From Acidobacteriota bacterium (GTDB taxonomy: Bacteria > Acidobacteriota > Vicinamibacteria > Vicinamibacterales > CAVVIG01): a stretch of DNA of 5,780 nucleotides. A program made the position numbers and the translations under genes. This document shows, piece after piece, positions 1 to 5,272 of the stretch. The stretch lies in assembly GCA_003222555.1 (NCBI GenBank), contig QHWL01000509.1, positions 1 through 5,780 of the forward strand. Reading direction: 5' to 3'. The notes under the pieces are model-generated. The model saw only the letters and a list, made by a program, of their open reading frames with translations, was not told the DNA's origin and searched no databases. Positions within the stretch are counted from its first letter, which is position 1. Every line of letters begins with the position of its first letter.

Positions 1-585
1 GAGGTCGTTCAATCCGAACCGAATCAGGAATTCCTTCGTCGTCGCGTACAGGAACGGACGGCCGACCACTCTTTTTCGGCCGACGATTTTGATCAGGTGA
101 CGGTCGAGGAGCGTGCTCAGCACTCCCGCGGTGTTCACGCCGCGAATTTCTGCGACCTCGAGCGCGGTGATTGGCTGCTTGTACGCGATGACGGCGAGCG
201 TCTCCAGTGCCTGGACCGACAACCGCTGTGTGGTGCGCTCGTGGAACAAGCGCCGCACCCACTCGTGCAGATCGGGGCGGGTGACGATCTGATAGCCGCC
301 AGCCACTTCAACGAGCTGCAACCCACCGGCCCGCTCGTAGTCCTGTTTCAGCCGGTCGAGCGCGGCCTGTACGTCCTCCTTCGGCTCCGAATCGAGCAGT
401 TTGTACATCGCTTTGGGCGTCAGTGGATCCGGCGATGCGAAAATCAGCGCTTCGAGAATCGCCTTCAGCTCGGCGGTCGCACCTGGCGTCTCTTGTCCTT
501 CCCGGCGCTCCTCCCCCTCCTGCCCTACCTGCCCCTCCTGCCCCTCCTGCTCCTCCTGCCCTTCCCGACTTTTCTTATCACCCAT
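1..585 (-). CDS. scpB: Segregation and condensation protein B, 3' end cut by the window edge
   Basis: ScpB is the winged-helix partner of ScpA in the SMC-ScpAB condensin-like complex, which compacts and segregates the nucleoid. I translated 195 codons from ATG at 585 with no stop before the window edge. Residues 39-110 form the first winged-helix region (ILEALIFASPDPLT, then GGYQIVTRPDL). Residues 122-195 are the second, with the family signatures LETLAVIAYKQPIT, EIRGVN and VVGRPFLYATTKEFLIRFGL. The true C-terminus probably lies only a few tens of residues further on. Residues 6-33 are a Glu/Gln/Gly-rich low-complexity leader with no counterpart in the usual ScpB core, encoded by a 9-base minisatellite. 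The start is supported by GGAGGA five bases upstream (591-596) and by an 8-base overlap with the scpA stop, ATGGGTGA, so translation is probably coupled to scpA. The family call is firm; the length of the leader is the only doubtful part. Confidence 0.95.
   Translation of the reverse strand, partial: MGDKKSREGQEEQEGQEGQVGQEGEERREGQETPGATAELKAILEALIFASPDPLTPKAMYKLLDSEPKEDVQAALDRLKQDYERAGGLQLVEVAGGYQIVTRPDLHEWVRRLFHERTTQRLSVQALETLAVIAYKQPITALEVAEIRGVNTAGVLSTLLDRHLIKIVGRKRVVGRPFLYATTKEFLIRFGLNDL
517..561 (-). repeat. 9-base minisatellite (5 units) inside the 5' end of scpB
   Basis: On the plus strand the units are CTCCTGCCC at 517-525, 535-543 and 553-561, with variants TACCTGCCC (526-534) and CTCCTGCTC (544-552). 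Read on the coding strand each unit gives Gly/Glu-Gln-Glu/Val, so copy-number change would keep the frame. Degenerate flanking sequence (about 500-516 and 562-570) is also C/T rich. Confidence 0.9.
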
Positions 586-1381
586 GGTGTTCCTCCGGGT
601 CGCCAATCGGATGGGGCGCATCGGCCGGTCGCGCGCGCTTGTACACGCGAATAGGCCCGAAGCTGCTCGACTGGAAGACCCTTACCAGCTTGAGTCGAAT
701 CATTTCGAGCAGCGCCAGAAAGGTGACGACGAGCGCGCCGCGATCGTCGGCATCGGCGAACAACTCCTCGAACCCGCAGGCCTGGGTCTCGGAGAGCCGC
801 TCCAGCAATTGATCGATGCGCGCTTCGACCGAGATCTGCTCGGGCGGCAGCAGCACTCGCGGCCGGTGTTTGGCGCGCTCGATCACCGCCTGAAACGCGT
901 TGAGCAGGCTGAAAAGATCGACCTCGATTTCCGGCTCGTACCCGTCGCCGGCGATCTGCGCAACACGTCCATCGGGACGGAGCCATTGCGCCGCGCGCAC
1001 CTGTTCGCGCTCGTGCAGCAACTCGGCGGCCGCCTTGAACTTCTGATGCTCGAGCAGCCGGCGGACCAGCGTGTCGCGCGGGTCTTCTTCCTCGCCCTCG
1101 ACACCTGCCGCCGTCTCGGGACGCGGCAGCAGCAATTTCGATTTGATGTGGATCAAGGTCGCGGCCATCACCAGGAACTCGCCTGCGACATCGAGATCCA
1201 GCTCCTGCATCAGGTGAATCGCGTCGAGATACTGCGCCGTGATGAGCGCAATGGGAATGTCATGGATGTTCACCTCGTTTTTCCTGATGAGGTGAAGCAG
1301 CAGATCGAGCGGCCCCGCGAAGTTATCGAGCTTGACGGGGAACGCGTCGGCGGCCGATTCGAAGTCCTGCGGTTGATCCAT
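578..1381 (-). CDS. scpA: Segregation and condensation protein A (kleisin)
   Basis: ScpA is the kleisin subunit that bridges the SMC ATPase heads and binds ScpB in chromosome condensation and segregation. The protein has the N-terminal signature VKLDNFAGPLDLLLHLIRKN, then VNIHDIPIALITAQYL and LDLDVAGEFLVMAATLIHIK, the SMC-neck-binding helical domain. A variable acidic linker follows (GVEGEEEDPRD), then the C-terminal winged helix ending LLEMIRLKLVRVFQS and FGPIRVYKR. At 267 residues from the ATG at 1381 it is the usual size and intact. A further in-frame ATG at 1411 would add ten residues (MQRVVECSKL) that do not look like the family, so I prefer 1381; neither start has a good Shine-Dalgarno. 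It is separated from trpS by a repeat-filled gap of about 140 bases and overlaps scpB by 8 bases. Confidence 0.95.
   Translation of the reverse strand: MDQPQDFESAADAFPVKLDNFAGPLDLLLHLIRKNEVNIHDIPIALITAQYLDAIHLMQELDLDVAGEFLVMAATLIHIKSKLLLPRPETAAGVEGEEEDPRDTLVRRLLEHQKFKAAAELLHEREQVRAAQWLRPDGRVAQIAGDGYEPEIEVDLFSLLNAFQAVIERAKHRPRVLLPPEQISVEARIDQLLERLSETQACGFEELFADADDRGALVVTFLALLEMIRLKLVRVFQSSSFGPIRVYKRARPADAPHPIGDPEEHHG
591..596 (-). promoter_or_regulatory. Ribosome binding site of scpB, inside the end of scpA
   Basis: On the minus strand GGAGGA stands five bases before the ATG at 585. It is the clearest Shine-Dalgarno sequence in the minus-strand cluster and fixes the scpB start, which places the low-complexity leader inside the protein. 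Confidence 0.75.
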
Positions 1382-1387
1382 CAACTT

Positions 1388-1416
1388 GCTGCATTCAACA
1401 ACGCGCTGCATTCAAC
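1388..1416. repeat. 12-base direct repeat at the scpA start
   Basis: GCTGCATTCAAC occurs at 1388-1399 and again at 1405-1416, a period of 17 bases. Each copy carries an ATG on the minus strand (at 1394 and 1411), and only the outer one is in the scpA frame. This looks like a small tandem duplication just upstream of the preferred scpA start. Confidence 0.8.
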
Positions 1417-1424
1417 CGCGATCT

Positions 1425-1502
1425 ACCACAAAGGATACAAAGGACGCGAAGGGATGGACCGTACAGATACGGTACGGCATTTTCCTTTGTGTCCTTGGTG
1501 GT
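1425..1502. repeat. Palindromic repeat between trpS and scpA (ACCACAAAGG type)
   Basis: The arm at 1425-1444 (ACCACAAAGGATACAAAGGA) pairs with 1483-1502 at 18 of 20 positions. Inside lies a perfect second hairpin, ACCGTA at 1458-1463 and TACGGT at 1468-1473 with a 4-base loop. The gap from the scpA start to the trpS stop (1382-1521) is almost entirely this element and the 12-base repeat. I see no convincing promoter and no U-tract of a standard terminator, although the RNA hairpin could slow transcription or set transcript ends. Repeats of this look recur between genes in several GC-rich phyla; that is from memory. Confidence 0.8.
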
Positions 1503-1521
1503 GAAAGCATCAGCGTAAGTT

Positions 1522-2485
1522 CTATCGGTAGGAGATCTTCATCGTGTCCCGGACGCGGCGCATCGTTTCATCGGCGATCGAGCGCGCACGCCTCGATCCC
1601 TCGACCATGATTTCCCGCAAGCGATCGGGCTCGGCGCGCACGGCGGCACGGCGTTGACGGATCGGATCCAGATGCGCGTTCAGAGCTTTAGCGAGCTTCG
1701 TCTTCACTTCGACGTCGCCGACCTTCCCGGCGCGGTACCGCGCCTTGAGGTCCTCGACCTCGGCCTTGTCCGGGTTGAAGGCATCGTGATAGACGAACAC
1801 CGGATTGCCTTCGACGGTGCCAGGGATATCCGCGCGCACTCGTTTCGGATCGGTGTACATCCGCATGACTTTCTTCTGCACGTCCTCGGCGGTGTCGGAC
1901 AAATCGATCGTGTTGCCGAGGCTCTTGCTCATCTTCTTGTCGCCGTCGAGCCCAGGCAGACGCCTGAACGTGGTCAGCAGCGGCTGAGCGCCGGACCGCT
2001 TCGCGCGCCAGTTCGAGGTGGGCCACCTGATCTTCCCCGACGGGTACCCACCGCGCGTCGTACATGGCCACGTCGGCGGTCTGCAGGAGCGGGTAGCCCA
2101 GAAACCCGACCGACGACAGATCCTTGTCCTTGAGCGTGTCCTGCTGCTCCTTGTAGGTGGGCACGCGCTCCAGCCAGGGTACCGGCACGACCATCGACAG
2201 CAGCAAGTACAACTCGGCGTGCTCGGGCACGAGCGACTGGACAAAAAACGTGCTCTTTTCGGGATCGAGGCCGGCGCCGATCCAGTCGGCCGCGTTCTCG
2301 TACGCGTACGACGTCAGCCGGCTCGTGTCGGCGTAATCGCTCGTCAGCGCATGCCAGTCGGCGATGAAATAGAAGCAGTCGTACTGCTCCTGCAGCTGCA
2401 CCCAGTTGCCCAGAGCCCCGACAAGATGGCCCAGATGCAGACGGCCCGTCGGTCGCACTCCGGAGACGACGCGGTCTTTGGTCAC
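1522..2485 (-). CDS. trpS: Tryptophanyl-tRNA synthetase, reading frame broken in the middle
   Basis: This class I synthetase activates tryptophan with ATP and charges tRNA-Trp in the cytoplasm. The first frame, from GTG at 2485, gives 166 matching residues: SGVRPTGRLHLGH (HIGH-type motif, residues 17-20), then FYFIADWHALTSDY, VPTYKEQQ, GYPLLQTADV and VPVGEDQVAHLELARE. After VRR near 1988 the homology continues only in another frame, from about 1986: PLLTTF, LPGLDGDKKMSKSLGNTIDL (KMSKS at 1935-1921), and on to the TAG at 1522. The two parts make 320 residues against a usual 330-340. Family members carry roughly a dozen residues (starting FN, including YG and F..P) exactly where the frame changes, so about 35 bases seem to be missing. 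As written the product would be truncated before KMSKS and inactive. The gene overlaps the M50 gene as GTGA, with no separate Shine-Dalgarno, which suggests translational coupling. Identity is certain; whether the break is biological is not. Confidence 0.92.
1985..1990 (-). other. Frame break (apparent short deletion) in trpS
   Basis: Frame one is last homologous at the CGC (Arg166) at 1990-1988. The second frame resumes at the CAG at 1986-1984. The single base between them is what remains of a codon, so the missing length should be 2 plus a multiple of 3, about 35 bases judged by the residues absent from the family pattern. Confidence 0.8.
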
Positions 2486-3123
2486 TGAAGCCAGGAGAGC
2501 AACAGGCGATACGGCGGCACCAGCAGGTACTCTAGACGGCCGGTGAGCATCAAGGCGTAAAGCAACATGAAGCCGTACGGTCGCACGGCGTCGAACCCGT
2601 GCGCCAGTCGCCGCGGCAACAGCCCGCCGATGACGTTGCCGCCGTCGAGCGGCGGAATGGGGATCATGTTGAACACGGCGAGCAGCACGTTGATCGTCAG
2701 TGCGCGGCTGAGAAGCGAGGCCATCGGCGCCGAGACGTTCGGCTCGCCGAGCGTGAGGGGTGATACGGGCATCAGCCGAAGCGCGATGGCCGCCGCGACC
2801 GCCAGCGCGAGATTGCTGGCCGGGCCGGCCGCGGCCACTAGCACATAGTCGCGGCGCTGATGTCTCAAACGGCGCACATTGACCGGTACCGGCTTCGCCC
2901 AGCCGATGAGCGGCACGTTGGCGACCAGCGCGAGAATCGGAAACAGAATCGTCCCGATTGGATCGGCATGCACGATCGGGTTGAGCGAAATGCGACCGAG
3001 CAGCCGCGCAGTCGGATCGCCGAGCCGATCAGCGGTCCACGCATGCGCCGTTTCGTGGACGGTGAGGGAAAACAGCAGGACGATGAACGCGATGAAAACC
3101 TGGGCGAAGTTGATATCCAACAA
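2482..3123 (-). CDS. Site-2-protease-type M50 metalloprotease, integral membrane
   Basis: This is a short intramembrane zinc metalloprotease of the YwhC/SpoIVFB-like M50 group, which lacks a PDZ domain; its substrate is unknown. The first hydrophobic helix (residues 6-22) runs into the zinc site HETAH (His23, Glu24, His27). Next come LGDPTARLLGRISLNP and HADPIGTILFP, the family's conserved cytosolic loop, then further hydrophobic helices around 60-75, 94-118 and 142-153. The second zinc motif is NMIPIPPLDGG (Asp160). At 213 residues it is the normal length and intact. The only start candidates are TTG at 3123 or 3120, because an in-frame TGA lies at 3132 and no ATG or GTG is available before the zinc site. 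No Shine-Dalgarno is visible. A palindromic repeat begins within ten bases upstream and may have replaced the original leader. The stop overlaps the trpS GTG. The family is clear, the cellular role is not. Confidence 0.92.
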   Translation of the reverse strand: MLDINFAQVFIAFIVLLFSLTVHETAHAWTADRLGDPTARLLGRISLNPIVHADPIGTILFPILALVANVPLIGWAKPVPVNVRRLRHQRRDYVLVAAAGPASNLALAVAAAIALRLMPVSPLTLGEPNVSAPMASLLSRALTINVLLAVFNMIPIPPLDGGNVIGGLLPRRLAHGFDAVRPYGFMLLYALMLTGRLEYLLVPPYRLLLSWLQ

Positions 3124-3125
3124 AA

Positions 3126-3286
3126 GGTCACATTAACCGCGGAGCACGCAGAGTCCGCAGCGAGAATGGTTTCTCTGCGTGCTCGGCGCGCGCTGGGTCA
3201 CCTTAACGGCCGAGATCGCAGAGTTCGTACAGAGAGGAGTTTCTCTGCGTGCTCGGCGGGCTCTGCGGTGATCGACGACAGGTTAA
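3126..3286. repeat. Tandem palindromic repeat filling the uvrC-M50 junction
   Basis: Two units of 70-base period, at about 3126-3195 and 3196-3265, match at roughly 80 percent. They share the 20-base block GTTTCTCTGCGTGCTCGGCG (3169-3188 and 3239-3258) and the motif GGTCAC.TTAAC (from 3126 and 3196). Each unit is itself a hairpin: 3138-3153 pairs with 3173-3188 at 15 of 16 positions, and 3209-3223 pairs with 3243-3257 at 13 of 15. The ends TTAACC (3133-3138) and GGTTAA (3281-3286) are inverted copies. The right end supplies the uvrC stop codon and the left end lies ten bases before the M50 start. There is no coding capacity, so I read it as a non-autonomous dispersed element. Confidence 0.85.
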
Positions 3287-5132
3287 GGCCGACTCGCGAA
3301 AAACGCAAGGACCGCATCGGCCACTCTGGCGCCGACGACTGAGGCCAGCTCTTCGCGGGTTGCGCGCCTCACCCCGGCCAGGCTGCCGAACGTCGTCAAC
3401 AGCGTTCGCCGCCGGCGGGGACCGATGCCCGGTACGTGGTCCAGCTCCGACCGAAGATCGCGCATCGCCCGCGCCCGCCGATGAAACGTGACGGCGAAGC
3501 GGTGCGCTTCGTCGCGGATGCGCTCAATGAGCAACAGCGCTTGATCGCCCGGCGCGAGCGCGATCGGATCCATGCGATCGCGTGTGTACAGCAGCTCCTC
3601 TTTTTTCGCGATGCCGACGGCGACCAGATTGGCGAGCCCGAGCTCCTCGAGAGCCGCGTAAGCGGCGGTCAGCTGGCCCTTGCCGCCGTCGATGAGCACC
3701 AGGTCAGGAAAGGGGCCGCCTTGCTCGAGCAGCTTGCGGTAGCGACGCAGGACGACTTCGTGGATGGCCGCAAAGTCGTCTTGACGGGATTCATTCTGAC
3801 GGGATTCGGGATTCGGGATTTGGGATTTGGCCGTCGAATCCCGAATCCCCAATCCCGAATCCCCTCGGATCCGATACTTCCGATACTCCCCCCTCCGCAT
3901 GCGTCCGTCCTCACAGACGACCATCGACGCGACCGTCTCGCTTCCCTGAATGGTCGAAATGTCGAAGCACTCGATGCGCCGCGGCAGCGCGGGCAGCGCG
4001 AGCACGGCCTGCAGCGTCTCGAGCGCGTCGTACTGGGCTGCCGTCGCCTGATTGAATCTGATCTGATACGCGAGCGCGGCGTTGCGCGTCGCCAGATCCA
4101 CCAGTCCGCGCTTCTCACCGCGTTGTGGCACCAGAATCCGCACGCGAGAACCGGCGCGCTCCGACAGCCAAGTCTCCAGCGCATCCCGCTGGTCAGGCTC
4201 CGACGGCAGATGAATTTCGGGAGGCGCGGCGCGCAGTTCGTAGAACTGCTGCAGGGCCGCTTCGAGCACTTCTCCCTCGCCCGCCCCCACGACGGCGTCC
4301 TGGGTGCCGAGCTCGACCCGCTCGACGACGCGTCCGCTGCGGACCTGGAAGACCTGAATGGCGACGCCGGCCGGACCGAGTTTGAGCCCGAAGACGTCGC
4401 GATGCCCGAACGCGGTCGTCGCCATCTTTTGCTGGCGATCGTGCAGCGCCTGCACGGTCCGCACCGCGTCGCGCAGCTGCGCGGCTTCCTCGAAGCGCTC
4501 GCTTCCCGCGGCGTCGAGCATGCGCGCGTTCAGCGTCTTGACGAGCTCGTCGTTCTTCCCTTCCAGAAACAGCTGGGTGAGCTTGACGGCGCTGGCATAT
4601 TCGCCGGGGCTGCACACCGTCTCGACGCACGGGGCCATGCACCGCTTGATGTCGTATTCGAGGCACGGGCGCCCGCGCTTGCCGGTAATCACCTCGTTGC
4701 AGGAGCGGATGCCAAACAGCCGGTGCGTGAGCGCCATCGTCTTGCGAGCGAAGTGCGCCGGCAGAAACGGGCCGGCGTAGAAGCTGCCGTCGCGCTCCAC
4801 GTGGCGCGCCACGAGCACGCGCGGAAAGGCCTCGTTGGTCGTGAGCTGCAGAAATGGATAGTTCTTGTCATCGCGCAGCAGGATGTTGTACTTGGGGGTC
4901 CGCTGCTTGATCAGGTTGTTCTCGTGACGATGACCTCGAGCCGCACGACCTCGTCGAGCAGGGCGTCGGTCTTCGGATCCGAGCCGTACGCGCCCAGGTA
5001 GTTCCGCACGCGGTCGCGCAGCGCCCGCGCTTTCCCGACATAAATCGTGTCTCCGCCCACGTTAAAGTACAGATACACTCCCGGCTGCTCCGGCAGCCGC
5101 GCGATCTGCTCCTTGAGTTCGTGGATGGGCAT
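3283..5132 (-). CDS. uvrC: Excinuclease ABC subunit C, broken by a frameshift and carrying an in-frame repeat insertion
   Basis: UvrC makes the 3' and 5' incisions beside DNA lesions after UvrAB loading. Frame one, from ATG at 5132, gives 70 residues of the GIY-YIG nuclease (GVYLYFN, TIYVGKARALRDRVRNYL). Homology resumes in another frame at GAG 4923 (ENNLIKQRTPKYNILLRDDK) and runs to TAA at 3285. The second part, numbered from the GTG at 4818, has four cysteines at 40, 52, 60 and 64, the spacing of the UvrC iron-sulfur site. A UvrB-binding UVR helix pair follows (about 88-125), then the RNase H-like endonuclease with Asp286 (CFDIST), Asp348 (DDFAAIH), Asp377 (VLIDGGKGQ) and His439 (DEAHRFAV). 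A helix-hairpin-helix closes it (VPGIGPRRRRTLLTTFGSLA). Between the frames nine family-conserved residues (including EAL.L) are missing. Residues about 318-346 contain an in-frame palindromic insertion. The remaining parts total about 616 residues, near the usual length. It probably leads the minus-strand cluster. Identity is certain; function as written is doubtful. Confidence 0.94.
3783..3863. repeat. Palindromic GGGATTCGGGATT repeat inserted in frame in uvrC
   Basis: The arm at 3801-3827 pairs with 3837-3863 at 25 of 27 positions around a 9-base loop. Both arms are built from the unit GGGATT(C/T). Beside it GACGGGATTC occurs twice (3783-3792 and 3798-3807, period 15), which reads as the duplicated peptide NESRQNESRQ. 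The whole stretch is open in the uvrC frame and adds about 23 residues relative to E. coli UvrC (as I recall that sequence), directly before the catalytic DDFAA aspartate. Confidence 0.88.
4921..4926 (-). other. Frame break (apparent 28-base deletion) in uvrC
   Basis: Frame one is homologous through the Thr70 ACG codon at 4925-4923 and then reaches TGA at 4913-4911. The correct continuation GAG AAC AAC CTG starts at 4923 in a different frame. The E. coli protein, recalled from memory, has nine residues between the corresponding Thr and Glu, so 28 bases appear to be missing. Confidence 0.82.
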
Positions 5133-5272
5133 ACGCTACTATGGCGCGTTTTCCGTCTGTGCCTAAACCCTCAATTCTACGACACACCGTCGGTCGCAAC
5201 GTCGGGAACGTCGTCCTCGGGGCGTCACCTGAGCGGAACGAGGTGCCGCGCACGGAAGGGGGGCCGCGGCGG
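5133..5272. promoter_or_regulatory. Divergent intergenic region between uvrC and the phosphatidyltransferase gene
   Basis: The two genes point away from each other, so their promoters must lie here if the plus-strand start is 5273. On the minus strand TAGAAT (5179-5174) resembles a -10 box about 42 bases before the uvrC ATG, with TTGCGA upstream, but the 14-base spacer is short and I do not rely on it. No operator palindrome is evident. The plus-strand frame is open back to an ATG at 5141, so part of this region could instead be coding. Confidence 0.35.

Noticed and set aside
401..1504. A 367-codon open frame on the plus strand opposite scpA and scpB
   Set aside because: It is antisense to two clearly homologous genes, begins inside scpB and ends in the intergenic palindrome, and has no recognisable domain.
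1911..2030. Programmed frameshift in trpS
   Set aside because: No slippery heptamer is evident and conserved residues are missing at the junction, so a ribosomal shift would not restore a normal protein.
1654..2133. Plus-strand open frame opposite trpS
   Set aside because: It is an antisense shadow of the synthetase coding strand with no motif or ribosome binding site.
3126..3286. The two 70-base units as a CRISPR array
   Set aside because: The units are palindromic over nearly their full length and about 80 percent identical throughout, so there are no unique spacers, and no cas gene is present.
3781..3870. GGGATT hairpin as a CRISPR fragment or transcription terminator
   Set aside because: There is no spacer-repeat pattern, no U-tract, and it lies inside an open uvrC frame that continues with conserved residues on both sides.
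3436..5001. A 521-codon open frame on the plus strand opposite uvrC
   Set aside because: It mirrors conserved UvrC domains, is rich in Arg, Leu, Gln, His and Asp as expected from the antisense of GC-rich codons, and shows no family motif. It even crosses the uvrC frame break, as a chance frame can.
5141..5272. Upstream ATG at 5141 as the phosphatidyltransferase start
   Set aside because: The frame is open, but it leaves only eight bases to the divergent uvrC start, has no clear ribosome binding site, and adds residues unlike the family. 5273 has a Shine-Dalgarno-like AAGGGGGG.
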